From: Collinsella sp.
GTDB lineage: Bacteria > Actinomycetota > Coriobacteriia > Coriobacteriales > Coriobacteriaceae
Direction of reading: 5' to 3'
Assembly: GCA_019419525.1 (NCBI GenBank)
Contig: DXZU01000001.1
Location: 21,619-85,618 of the forward strand
Length of the DNA stretch: 64,000 bases
This document shows positions 15,883-24,579 of the stretch, piece by piece; within the stretch, counting starts at the first letter, position 1; each line of letters opens with the position of its first letter. The notes beneath the pieces are model-generated. The model saw only the letters and a list, made by a program, of their open reading frames with translations. It had not been told where the DNA came from and searched no databases. A program made the translations under genes and the position numbers.

Positions 15883-16860
15883 CTAAATGAGGGCAATAAG
15901 ATAGAAGAGGAAGCGAGCCATATGAATTTTCTCAAGAAGAATTACCACTCCGACTCCAAGTCGGATTTTTGTTCTTTGGCCCTTAGGCTTCAACAGTCCA
16001 ACGTATTGGTTGGATAGGTAGTTGGGGAACTTTGACTCTGCGTCTGCCTTTGCAAAAGCGTACTTCTCTTTCATAAGGGAAATGCCGCATCCATGATTGA
16101 ACGAAATGAGGGCATTAATCATATTGGCGAGATAGGTGTACTCGATAACGTCCTGTCTGTCCTGGGGGATGCTGCTCAGCTCATGGTTTTTGAGGAAGGT
16201 GTCAAAGAGCTCGGCCATAATTCTCTCGTGGTTCTTTTTGTAGTTCATTGAACCAGTGATTGAGCCGGGGTTCAGCACGTAATAGTAGCCCGCGTATTGA
16301 ATTACTTTAGTTTTAGCGTTGCAATAAAATGCTGATAGACTGAAGTAGATGTCTTCACCGCATTTGATTGATGTGAAGTGCAGGTCATTCTCCGATATGA
16401 AAGACCGCCGGTATAGTTTCGCACAAGCGATGGCATAGGTGGTGGAGCTCCAGACCGTATCGCTTAGGTAATGTTCGGTCAGCTTGCCGTCGATGTCTCG
16501 AATATACCCTCCAACCACAATGTCGTAGTCGCCGTCTTTTGTAGCATCGAGATAGTGCTGCAGGTAATCGGGCTTGATGTAGTCGTCGCTATCGATGAAC
16601 ATGACGAATTCGCCACAAGCAACTCCAAGGGCCTTCTCTCTTGAAAGGCCCAGGCCAAGATTGACTTCGTTAGTGATTACCTTAATGCGGTCCGAATGCT
16701 TTGAAACATACTCGCTCAGTATCGTTGAGCTGTTATCCGGACTGCAATCATTTACGCAAATGATTTCGTAATCGTCGTACGTCTGAGCAAGTATGCTGTC
16801 GAGGCATCGCGCAAGATACTGCTCGACATTGTATACAGGAACGATGACCGAAACCTTCAT
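15883..16860 (-). CDS. Family 2 glycosyltransferase
   Basis: 325 residues. KVSVIVPVYNVEQYLARCLDSI and VNDCSPDNS open the GT-A fold. MFIDSDDYIKPDY carries the DxD-type acidic motif, and the GLGLSREKALG block is typical. The start is supported by AGAGG upstream. It is probably the first gene of a two-gene minus-strand unit with the GT4 gene. Confidence 0.9.
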   Translation of the reverse strand: MKVSVIVPVYNVEQYLARCLDSILAQTYDDYEIICVNDCSPDNSSTILSEYVSKHSDRIKVITNEVNLGLGLSREKALGVACGEFVMFIDSDDYIKPDYLQHYLDATKDGDYDIVVGGYIRDIDGKLTEHYLSDTVWSSTTYAIACAKLYRRSFISENDLHFTSIKCGEDIYFSLSAFYCNAKTKVIQYAGYYYVLNPGSITGSMNYKKNHERIMAELFDTFLKNHELSSIPQDRQDVIEYTYLANMINALISFNHGCGISLMKEKYAFAKADAESKFPNYLSNQYVGLLKPKGQRTKIRLGVGVVILLEKIHMARFLFYLIALI

Positions 16861-17281
16861 GTTTTATAACCTCTGATGGGTGCGGGAATAACTTACTATG
16901 AACTATTTTCCCGGTTTTATTATCCAAATGCAACTTTATCGAAAGGAGGTAATTAGTGATTTTGTTTGATAAGGTTGACATTTTTGTTTTGAGGCCACTT
17001 AGATGAAGGTAAGCTCACGTTGATATCTTTGTCTCCGCATTTGCGGTAAGAAGAAATACCTTCTTTTCAGCAGATCGCTCAAGTCCGTTTAGCATGGCAA
17101 TGCAGTTGTCTTCATTTCGATTAGCGAGAGATTTTGTGGGGTTGGCTCAGGATTGTATTTCGTAAATTGTTTTAACCCAACAATTGGGGTTGTTGCTTTA
17201 CGGTTGATTTCCAATCTCGGCCGAGCACATTGAGTAAATAGGCCATTCCCGCAGTTAGCCGAGCGCCCCTGCGGCCCCTCC
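16861..17281. other. Gene-poor stretch upstream of the GT2 gene
   Basis: No intact gene. On the plus strand AAAGGAGGT at 16943-16951 is an ideal ribosome-binding site before GTG at 16956, but the frame stops after 16 codons (16956-17006). It looks like the surviving 5' end of a lost gene. The stretch also must hold the minus-strand promoter of the glycosyltransferase pair. It is AT-rich up to about 17210 and then GC-rich toward the insertion-element remnant at 17282. Confidence 0.5.
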
Positions 17282-17364
17282 TGAACTGCCTCCCATTTCT
17301 TGGACACGAAAAATGGGAGGCTTCAAACCGGACCTTGAAGGTCCAACTTTTTGTCCCCAGTCCC
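17282..17364. mobile_element. 83-bp remnant carrying both ends of an IS150-group (IS3-family) element
   Basis: The left end TGAACTGCCTCCCATTTC then TTGGAC (17300-17305) and the right end, read on the opposite strand, GGGACTGGGGACAAAAAG then TTGGAC (17346-17341), align in the same register. ACTG at positions 4-7 and TTGGAC at positions 19-24 are shared. IS150-group ends have this TGnACTG....TTGGAC form. Nothing of a transposase is left between them. Stem 17288-17298 / 17311-17321 forms an 11-bp hairpin within it. It is either an internal deletion product or a MITE-like derivative. No flanking target duplication was established. Confidence 0.5.
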
Positions 17365-17661
17365 TATTTCACGCCTTTTGTTCCGAAGTATGCACCGGAG
17401 GATACGAAAGCTGAATTCAAAAAGAATGGATTCGAACAAGACTACCTTGATTATTCCCATGAAAGAGAATGGCGTCTGCTAGAGAATCTTGAGTTTGACT
17501 ACGCCGATATTTCATTCTTGGTTGTAGATAAGGCTGAGGAGATTGAAGAGATAGTCGAGGTAACAAATGGAGGCGTTTCTACAAATTTGATTTTGCCGAT
17601 GTCCACTTACAAAATGATTGAATCGTTATGGCCAGTTCATAAAATAGTTACGACATTATAG
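17365..17661 (+). pseudogene. C-terminal fragment of an unidentified protein, truncated by an IS remnant
   Basis: The frame runs open from inside the IS-end sequence (17335) to the stop at 17661, so its first codons are of IS origin and the real protein portion starts near 17365. There is no ribosome-binding site. The fragment is acidic and reads like genuine coding sequence (DYSHEREWRLLENLEFDYADI, then VVDKAEEIEEIVEV). The HEREWR motif recalls the C-terminal part of DUF2971-type proteins, but that is only an impression. Together with the orphan gene start at 16956 it may be what is left of one or more lost genes. Confidence 0.45.
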
Positions 17662-17940
17662 TTTCGCTAGCAACCTATTTATTGAGTTTTTAGTTTTCTG
17701 TCTAATGTTATAGCGTGAATTTGTTTTTCCGTCAGGCACCGGCTTGGATTCGACTCATTACTCGTTGTGGACACACACCTGGGTTTGCCCGTTTAAGTAT
17801 TCGCCTTACTTCTGCTGCCTGTTCTTTGTTCGGATGCTTGGCGTCTTCTTGGCGGGATGTTAAATTCGGCTAATGTGCATATTCGTTGATTGCGTACGCT
17901 AATATGTTGGGGATATTAATAACAGCGAGAATGGATTTGC
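17662..17940. other. Intergenic, possible minus-strand gene fragment
   Basis: No intact gene. On the minus strand an open stretch of about 43 codons ending at 17732 reads like real protein (KHPNKEQAAEVRRILKRANP, ending RIQAGA), but it has no start and no recognised family. It may be another decay remnant. The promoter of the GT2 gene at 17941 should lie here. Confidence 0.3.
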
Positions 17941-18633
17941 GTGTCCTATTGTCCAAAAACCCTTGTTGCCATTCCGGCATATAATGAGGAAGAGTGCATA
18001 GAAAACACCATAATCGAGCTTAGGCAAGTCGCGCCTAGGTTTGATTTTGTAGTTATTAATGACGGATCTCATGACCGCACGCTTTCTATCTGCGAGAATA
18101 TCGGCTGCAATATTATTAACATGCCAATTAACTGTGGTCTTACGGTTGGATTTCAGACCGCGGCTCGATATGCTGTCGATCATGGATATGACTATATGGT
18201 TCAGTTTGATGCTGACGGGCAACATCGTCCTGAGTATTTGGATGCTCTTGTTGAGAAAGCAGTAAAGACTGGTTCAGATATCGTCATCGGTTCTAGGTTT
18301 CTGACTGTCCGCAAAGATAAATCGATGCGCATGGTTGGTTCACGCATGATCACTGTATTGATTAAGATGCTGACTGGTCATCGCATTAGTGATCCCACAT
18401 CTGGCTTCAGACTGTTTGGCCGTCCTGTACTCGAAAGATACTATTACGACAACACTCTTAATCCCGAGCCAGAGTCACTTGCTTTGTTTTTAAAACAAGG
18501 ATACTCGGTCTCCGAAGTTCAGGTCTCGATGCGTGAACGCCAAGGTGGAGAGAGCTACTTAAATCCGGTTAAATCTATGCAGTATATGCTCCGGGTATTC
18601 GTAACGCTTCTTATTGTTCAGTGGTTTAGGTGA
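17941..18633 (+). CDS. Family 2 glycosyltransferase, polyprenyl-phosphate sugar synthase type
   Basis: 230 residues with a GTG start. TLVAIPAYNEEECIENTI, VVINDGSHDRT and MVQFDADGQHRPEYL are the conserved GT-A motifs of DPM1/ArnC-like enzymes, which load a sugar onto a polyprenyl phosphate. There are no C-terminal membrane segments. It overlaps by 4 bp the DUF2304 gene, a common pairing in which the small membrane protein may anchor or assist the transferase. Donor sugar unknown. Confidence 0.85.
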   Translation: MSYCPKTLVAIPAYNEEECIENTIIELRQVAPRFDFVVINDGSHDRTLSICENIGCNIINMPINCGLTVGFQTAARYAVDHGYDYMVQFDADGQHRPEYLDALVEKAVKTGSDIVIGSRFLTVRKDKSMRMVGSRMITVLIKMLTGHRISDPTSGFRLFGRPVLERYYYDNTLNPEPESLALFLKQGYSVSEVQVSMRERQGGESYLNPVKSMQYMLRVFVTLLIVQWFR

Positions 18634-18962
18634 TCGTTATGTCTATATCACTTCGCGTGTTGCTAATTGTCAGCGCTGCCGTTGTTTTGTTATTTGTAGT
18701 CCGAAAGCTTAAGATGTCCCAGATGCAAGCTCTGGATTCGCTATTCTGGCTGTTGTTTAGCTTGAGCTTTGTGATTCTCGGCATTTTTCCTGAAATAGCA
18801 ATCGCTTGTTCAGCCCTTTTTGGTTTTGTTTCGCCTTCGAACTTAGTTTTTTTGTACGTGATTGCCGTTCTCGTTGTGCGGGATTTCTGCAATTCACTGC
18901 GCTTGGCCAAGTTGGAGGAACGGTTAAACTCTCTTGTTCAGGCGGTTGCTTTAGATAAATAG
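18630..18962 (+). CDS. DUF2304-family small membrane protein
   Basis: 110 residues starting at GTG 18630, overlapping the previous stop, or at ATG 18639. There are three hydrophobic segments (about 6-24, 37-57 and 64-86) and a charged C-terminus ending in a short helix (LAKLEERLNSLV). DUF2304 proteins are regularly found directly after polyprenyl-phosphate glycosyltransferases, as here. The molecular role is not established; membrane anchoring or sugar-lipid handling is inferred from context. Confidence 0.75.
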   Translation: MIVMSISLRVLLIVSAAVVLLFVVRKLKMSQMQALDSLFWLLFSLSFVILGIFPEIAIACSALFGFVSPSNLVFLYVIAVLVVRDFCNSLRLAKLEERLNSLVQAVALDK

Positions 18963-19080
18963 CATTTGCTGTTTGATATTGGAGCGTTCGTTACCATGCT
19001 GCCTGTTTTGTTATGTTAATTTGACGGGGCGTAGACTGCGTTCACGCTAGTAATTTCGGCTGTTCGCGCCCTCGCACGTC

Positions 19081-20193
19081 ATGCGTGCTTCGATAGATGG
19101 GATTCAATTGGCATCAAGTATTTCGAATAAAGAAATTAAGCACAGGATTGAGTTTATTGACGTTGCCAAGGCACTTGCAATTATCGCGGTCATCGCAGGC
19201 CATACTGCGATTCGCTTTTTGGGCTTAGGCACCGGAGCACAGTTCATATTCGCTTCGGCGTTTACTTTTCATCTACCAGTCTTTTTCGTAACGAGTGGTT
19301 ATTTCTTACATGTCGATAGACGTTATGATCTTGCAAAGGAGGTCAGGGCGTTGATCATTCCTTATGCGGTTTCTTCAATTCTCATAATCGCTTTTATGTG
19401 CGCATCAAACCTCTTTCTGCATGATATGGGATCAACGAAGCAACTCTTCAAGGATTGGCTCTCTGCTAGTGTGTATGGCGCGGGCGATGTCCCCTCGGCT
19501 GAACTTGCAGTTTGGCCTTTGCGTGTGCGTATCGGTTGAACATGGTTTCTTCTTGCGTTATTCTGGGCGAGAATGATTGCGATCAAACTGTTTAAGACAA
19601 AACGACCGATATTGCTTTCCATCCTGTGTTTCTTTTTGGGACTACTTTCTGCTCACGTAGTCTTCCTTCCTTTCGATATTCAAAGTGGATTGTGCGCCGT
19701 TCCCTTTGTAATGTTGGGAACTTATGCAAATAAACGTGGCTGGTTTACCGAGAAAATCGGTGCTGAATTCGTAATTCCTGCGTTGTTTGTTGCTTGGCTC
19801 TGGGCTGTTGTTGGTTTTAATGGATTTTCGATGGCCATGTGTGATTACGGAAGGTCAGTTGTTGATTTTGTTCGCAATATCGCTGGTGCAATCGCAAGCT
19901 CTCTGTGCCTCGTTTTGTTTTTGGCGTTGATCGAACAGGGAGGGCATAATTCCTCAAAATTATGGAAAACTCTTAGCCGGTTAGGTTCTCTTACGCTGTA
20001 TGTACTGATGGTTCATGTTGCAGAAGATGACATATTAAGATGGGGGCAAATCGTAGAAACGGTTGGCGCTCGTGGCCAAGGGCTGGCGTGGCTTGGTGTG
20101 CTTTTTGTTCGAATACTTGCTGACGTCTGCATCGCGTTGTTAGTGCAACGTTTGATACGGTTTCTGATGTCTAAAGCTCAAGCTGCTAAATAG
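19081..20193 (+). pseudogene. Acyltransferase family 3 (fucose 4-O-acetylase-like), interrupted by in-frame TGA
   Basis: Two open stretches in the same frame, 19081-19536 and 19540-20193, are separated only by TGA at 19537-19539. Joined, they give about 370 residues, the usual size of sugar O-acetyltransferases of this family. The first part has FIDVAKALAIIAVIAGHTAI with the conserved His, then FTFHLPVFFVTSGYF with the second conserved His region. The second part resumes TWFLLALFWARM, a normal continuation for the family, and ends with several membrane segments. A single base change (for example GGA to TGA) explains the stop. There is no frameshift. The gene is either newly dead or read through. 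It is AT-rich like its neighbours. Confidence 0.8.
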
Positions 20194-20494
20194 CCGGTAC
20201 TATCATGAATCTGTTGTCGATTGGTCGACACGGTTCCGACTCCGTGCGATTCCCAGATTCCCTATTCGACCTTCATGCCGTCCATTTTCTCTGGCTTCTG
20301 TCCTATAACAGAATCGTGTACAGCGCGGTCTGGGTTGCATGGGCGATGCAAAGATGAGATGGCGCTGCGGGATCGGCCGCTAGCAATAAAAGGCACCGAG
20401 TCCAATGTCGGTCCCAGTGCCCAAGTGTAATAACAACGGTGCTGTTTCGCGATATTCGGCAGTGTTCAGGCGATTGAATGCTCAGTATGGGCTA
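20194..20494. other. Intergenic region between convergent genes
   Basis: No credible gene. A 69-codon frame at 20221-20430 lacks a ribosome-binding site and coding character. The stretch contains a minus-strand terminator (20385-20421) and otherwise nothing recognised. Confidence 0.5.
20385..20421 (-). terminator. Terminator of the large membrane protein gene
   Basis: Read on the minus strand, a 12-bp stem with one mismatch and wobbles (20421-20410 with 20403-20392) and a 6-nt loop is followed by TTTTATT. It lies about 75 bp past the stop at 20495. Confidence 0.6.
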
Positions 20495-22498
20495 TTAAAA
20501 ATCAATCTTATATAGCTTCATATCGTCTTTTGCTAAGACAAGGCTAAAACCGGGTGTATTTTCGTTAATCGATGTTATGCCGCTCCAATCATTTTCGTTA
20601 TAACCTATAAAGAATCTTTCTGGTTCATCTTTAGAATCTCCGTCATCAAGCATCAGAACATATTCAATATGGTCATTCTTAAGTGCATCTCTGATTTGAT
20701 GGCAGTTCAGATAATTTGACAACTGTTTTCTGTAGAGCCAGCTATGTTCTGTCTCCGAAGTACTCTTTGCGCCGCTGACGTGTGGATCTCGATAATATAT
20801 ATTCAGATCTTGAATGTCATAAGCAAAGCAGCTTCCATCAAATGGAATGTTGATGACTTTTGTTTCAGGTTTAATGAGCTTGTCAGCTTTCTCAACAAAG
20901 TCTACTTCATCAGATGAATAAACACTTGGGGACTTTTTGTCAAACTTGTAATCAAGAAGCCTCGTGTAGTCTTGAAAAGTTGTTGGATAGCCCAGGCAAT
21001 TATCAACGAAAAACGGGAAGCAGACTACCAGGATAATCAAAACCGATACGCTCAGTTTTATTATTGGCGTTCCTATGGTTTTTTTGCTATGCCAATTCGA
21101 TACCTTATTTTCCAATAATGAAAATAATGAAGCTAGTCCAATGCAGATTAAGGGCATAGCGGCTAAAGATGTGCAGGCCGCAATCCTATTATGATCGCAG
21201 TACCAAAAACCACAAAGATATTGTTTTACTACTCCATCACTGCTTACTGCAACAATAAACATGAATGCGGTAAGCAGATAAGACGCAACTATCCAGCGAA
21301 ATTCTTTTCTTCGCATTATGCATACTATTCCGATGCAGAGCAGGATTAGCAAAATTGGATCTCTAGAATCTCGGGTAAACCCAAAAAATAAAAGGGAAAT
21401 GACCGCCTTGTGTAAGTTCTGATTTGCTGGCCATTTGTAGTTTACAACGCCTTGAAATGCTGGAAGCAGAAAACAGATGGTCCATATGGCTATGACGCAG
21501 ACAAGGAAGCCAAGCGTGGCAAATACTGGAATGAACTTCCCCTTTTTAGTAACTCTTACTTTACTAAATAGGGTGTCAGACAATAATCCAATACTAAGTA
21601 CACCAAGGGTAAAGAGTCCATTTGGGTGTGATCCGCATACTGCAATTATCGTCAGCAAAAACAAAAGAACTTGAGACAAATCCAGTTTGTTTTCTTTAAT
21701 CGTATTGCAGATTTCAATCTCCACCGAGAGCGCTGCGGGAATTAGGGAAAGGGACAATAAATTGGGGTATAACGGGCCCCAAACAATGAATCTCCAGGGA
21801 AATCCTACGATTAACAGGCAGCCCACGGCGCCAGCGATTGTTAAGTTTCTATTGTTGGGTTCAATTGCTCTGAACAGCGCATAACAACCCGACGTATATA
21901 CCATTGCGATGATTACTGCTGCTGTTATATTTTCAGCCGCCTGGACAGCTACGCCTGAAGTGAAAATCGAAAGTGCTGCGAGTAGATGAAATATAGAAGG
22001 GTAAAAGACACCTGCAGTATTTATATCCGGGCTGACTGAGGTATCAAAATAAGCGCTTGTGGATAAGACTGATAAGATTTTACTCGATGCCATGTTCTTA
22101 ATTATGGCTAAATGAGTCGCATTGTCATTGTCTGGTTGAAATGCGTCAAGGCCATGCTGGTGCTTAAATAGAACTAAGAGAACCAATAGAATACCAATAA
22201 GCACGTAAAGACTCAGGATGAGAAGTTGATCTGCTTTGTTGTTAGAGGAATCGTATCTATGTTTTATGAGCGAATAGATTACAAGCAAAGCGGCCGTTGG
22301 AATTAGGAGCATCGATATGATGCCTGCATTAATACTGAGTATATGAAGAACTACTCCTAAAGTTAGGAGAATGCAGCAGCTAACAGGAGGTGCTATCGCT
22401 ATCGATTTTACATTGTCGTATCCGAGGCATTTGGTTAATAAATAGCCAGGTGCGAATATGGAAAAAGTGATTGTAATAAAAGCAATAGCGATAACCAC
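20495..22498 (-). CDS. Large polytopic membrane protein, DUF6541-like
   Basis: 667 residues. The first two thirds are made of many hydrophobic segments (LTLGVVLHILSINAGIIS, VLIGILLVLLVLF and others). A polar C-terminal domain of about 150 residues follows (from about CLGYPTTFQDY onward, with DGDSKDEPERFF). The architecture resembles DUF6541 and GT-C-type membrane glycosyltransferases of actinobacteria, which use polyprenyl-linked sugars and act outside the membrane. It lies directly upstream (in coordinates) of a GlfT2-like gene, 40 bp away on the same strand. A polymerase role is possible. The membrane nature is clear; the function is not. Confidence 0.6.
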   Translation of the reverse strand: MVIAIAFITITFSIFAPGYLLTKCLGYDNVKSIAIAPPVSCCILLTLGVVLHILSINAGIISMLLIPTAALLVIYSLIKHRYDSSNNKADQLLILSLYVLIGILLVLLVLFKHQHGLDAFQPDNDNATHLAIIKNMASSKILSVLSTSAYFDTSVSPDINTAGVFYPSIFHLLAALSIFTSGVAVQAAENITAAVIIAMVYTSGCYALFRAIEPNNRNLTIAGAVGCLLIVGFPWRFIVWGPLYPNLLSLSLIPAALSVEIEICNTIKENKLDLSQVLLFLLTIIAVCGSHPNGLFTLGVLSIGLLSDTLFSKVRVTKKGKFIPVFATLGFLVCVIAIWTICFLLPAFQGVVNYKWPANQNLHKAVISLLFFGFTRDSRDPILLILLCIGIVCIMRRKEFRWIVASYLLTAFMFIVAVSSDGVVKQYLCGFWYCDHNRIAACTSLAAMPLICIGLASLFSLLENKVSNWHSKKTIGTPIIKLSVSVLIILVVCFPFFVDNCLGYPTTFQDYTRLLDYKFDKKSPSVYSSDEVDFVEKADKLIKPETKVINIPFDGSCFAYDIQDLNIYYRDPHVSGAKSTSETEHSWLYRKQLSNYLNCHQIRDALKNDHIEYVLMLDDGDSKDEPERFFIGYNENDWSGITSINENTPGFSLVLAKDDMKLYKIDF

Positions 22499-22538
22499 GA
22501 AAGTCCAATCAGCTAGAGGATCAGCATAATTGACAGAT

Positions 22539-24410
22539 CTAGATTCCTAGATATCTTTTCCAAAACTCGTCTGATGTGACGATTGGTCTGCTATTAGAGT
22601 AGGCTTCAGCGAGTTCTTTCTCACATTTCTTATATTGTTTAACATCGGCTTTGTAGCGCTTAAGAAGTTTGGCGTACTTCTCGGCGTCTTTTGTCCTTAT
22701 GCATCCCATTCGGTTGTACCAGTCAATAACGATAAGGTACTTTTTCCCCCGGATTGCTCCGGCGGGATATTCCCAACCGTGTACAGGTATGACTGCAAAT
22801 CCAGAACCATCTCCGGTTAGTATCCTTTGTTTATTATCGGTAATAAAATCAATCAGTCTTTGCGAAATCGATCGTGGCTTGTCTCCCGCAATCAATTGTC
22901 TATCAATATCATCAATGGAAAAGTCTTCAATTCCAATCTCGCGAGCTTGTCTCTCTAGCTCGCTGAAGGGAACCATTGCTTCCTTCTTCTTGTTTGCTTC
23001 CATGAACGTTTTCTCGGCAATTCCGATTTCGCTATAGAAATCGGGTCCTTTCATGAAGTCCTCGAATGCATCAAGAACTAAGCTGGCATTTTTATAACCA
23101 TACTTTTTGAGCTCGAGTCGAACGTTATTTTTTAATTCGTACATGAAATCAGAGTTTGCTCCGAATCCAGTGGTGAATTTGGCAATAAGCGTGTTCCTCG
23201 TTGTTTGGTAGCGCTCAACTGCCGCGTTGTATCTAACATGGAAACTTTCATGCCAGATGCAGATGCTGTTCATCGTCATAAAGGGTTTATTGCATCGAAC
23301 GCCGTACTCTGCATCGTCACATCTAACAAAGTAGGGAAGTGGCAATCCGTTCTCTTCAATTGTGCTTATCGGTATACAGCAGTACCACCATGCCGCGTAA
23401 CGGGCGTTGGTGTCTCGAATGTTTTTAGGGATTCTAAACGTCTCGTTATAAACAATGTCTTCAAAACGGGATAGGTATAAGGGCTGTTTTGCGGGGGAGA
23501 AAGAGCCGAGGGGAGTCATATAGCCAGTGTCTTCCCACTGTTGATCTGCAATGCCGTAATTAAGCATCGCGCCGCTAATCATCGCTTCGGAATAGTCTTT
23601 GTTCACTATCCTTAGCAGGTTATAAGTTCTCTTGATGCTCTCCGGAGATACGGCCACGTCATCGTCCATAAGTAGAACGTGAGTTGCTTTCGGTTTCTGC
23701 TCCTTGGCAAGAATCATTCCGTAAGTGAAGCCGCCTGCGCCACCAACGTTCTGGTTTGGATGAATGTGGACGTGTTCGTTTTCCAAGGCTGATGAATCGA
23801 GCGTTCTGCCATTATCTATTACGTGCATATTAAAGTGGTCGGCGATTGGATCAGCGCTATCAAGAATCTCCGACTTTACTAAGTCGATATTTGATGTGAT
23901 GTACTTCTCTTTCTTAAATGTCGTAGTCGCTAAGACAAGCTCAATTTCTTTTAGCGGTTGATCGGTCGAGACCGAGTAATAGCTGTTTTTAATTTGTACA
24001 GGACCCGTGGTGCGAATGATAAACCCGACCAGTATCGTATCTTTATTCGTCGTTAATTCGATATCTAGGGCGGTAAAGGAGTCGGATTTCTCTACGGTTC
24101 TTTTTGTTGCATCAAGAACAATCGGACTAGATGAGAATCTATCAGAGGTCGTTTGCACTACCTCGCACGAAGCACCCTTAAGTTCGAGGTGCAAATAATA
24201 CTTTTGCGCGTTTGTATAAGTATTGAGTTTATTAATCGAAAGCGCGTTGAAATAAGTGCTGAAGTCATATTCGCCTTCTCCGTGGAGCTCCCAGGCATCA
24301 CTATCGGGAAGAAAGACAACGGGTTCAGTTGAACGACAATACAAAGAGGGATAATTGACCGCGCGTGCGTTGTGCTCCAAGAGTACATTCGCGAACTTCA
24401 TCAGGGGCAT
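22539..24410 (-). CDS. GlfT2-like glycosyltransferase (copy A)
   Basis: 623 residues. The layout matches mycobacterial galactofuranosyltransferase GlfT2: an N-terminal beta-rich domain (about 1-150), then the GT-A domain with LATTTFKKEKYITSNI, QNVGGAGGFTYGM and MDDDV as metal-binding acids. AAWWYCCIP and IWHESFH (a catalytic-site His region) follow, with a helical C-terminus. GlfT2 polymerises galactofuranose with UDP-Galf as donor. glf (29445-30569) in the same locus supplies that donor. It pairs with copy B at 24580-26424, transcribed away from it. The family is confident; the exact linkage is inferred. Confidence 0.8.
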   Translation of the reverse strand: MPLMKFANVLLEHNARAVNYPSLYCRSTEPVVFLPDSDAWELHGEGEYDFSTYFNALSINKLNTYTNAQKYYLHLELKGASCEVVQTTSDRFSSSPIVLDATKRTVEKSDSFTALDIELTTNKDTILVGFIIRTTGPVQIKNSYYSVSTDQPLKEIELVLATTTFKKEKYITSNIDLVKSEILDSADPIADHFNMHVIDNGRTLDSSALENEHVHIHPNQNVGGAGGFTYGMILAKEQKPKATHVLLMDDDVAVSPESIKRTYNLLRIVNKDYSEAMISGAMLNYGIADQQWEDTGYMTPLGSFSPAKQPLYLSRFEDIVYNETFRIPKNIRDTNARYAAWWYCCIPISTIEENGLPLPYFVRCDDAEYGVRCNKPFMTMNSICIWHESFHVRYNAAVERYQTTRNTLIAKFTTGFGANSDFMYELKNNVRLELKKYGYKNASLVLDAFEDFMKGPDFYSEIGIAEKTFMEANKKKEAMVPFSELERQAREIGIEDFSIDDIDRQLIAGDKPRSISQRLIDFITDNKQRILTGDGSGFAVIPVHGWEYPAGAIRGKKYLIVIDWYNRMGCIRTKDAEKYAKLLKRYKADVKQYKKCEKELAEAYSNSRPIVTSDEFWKRYLGI

Positions 24411-24444
24411 TTAAATCTCCATTTCTTGTAAATAATCTTGATTC

Positions 24445-24450
24445 ATTATA
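24445..24450 (-). promoter_or_regulatory. Possible -10 box for the minus-strand GlfT2-like gene
   Basis: On the minus strand TATAAT lies 35 bp before the start at 24410. The matching -35 position (TGTGAA, 17-nt spacer) is weak. The 169-bp divergent intergenic region must drive both GlfT2-like genes. Confidence 0.35.
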
Positions 24451-24579
24451 TAGACATACGCGATGTTTCACATTTTCCATAAGGTGTTGAAGATGCCTGC
24501 AGAGGTGTGCGACTTACAGTCAATTTAGGCGATAATGTGATTGCTTGTATCTTCTTGAAGGTAAGTATGGGAGTTTATT

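Noticed and set aside
17089..17307. 72-codon minus-strand frame upstream of the IS relic
   Set aside because: There is no ribosome-binding site; it runs through the IS end and shows no recognisable motif, so no gene was called.
19537..19539. Selenocysteine insertion at the in-frame TGA
   Set aside because: No convincing stem-loop directly follows the TGA, and sugar acyltransferases are not known selenoproteins.
20221..20430. 69-codon frame between the acyltransferase and the large membrane protein gene; also a tRNA-like look of 20215-20275
   Set aside because: There is no ribosome-binding site or coding character, and no acceptor or T-arm pairing could be built.
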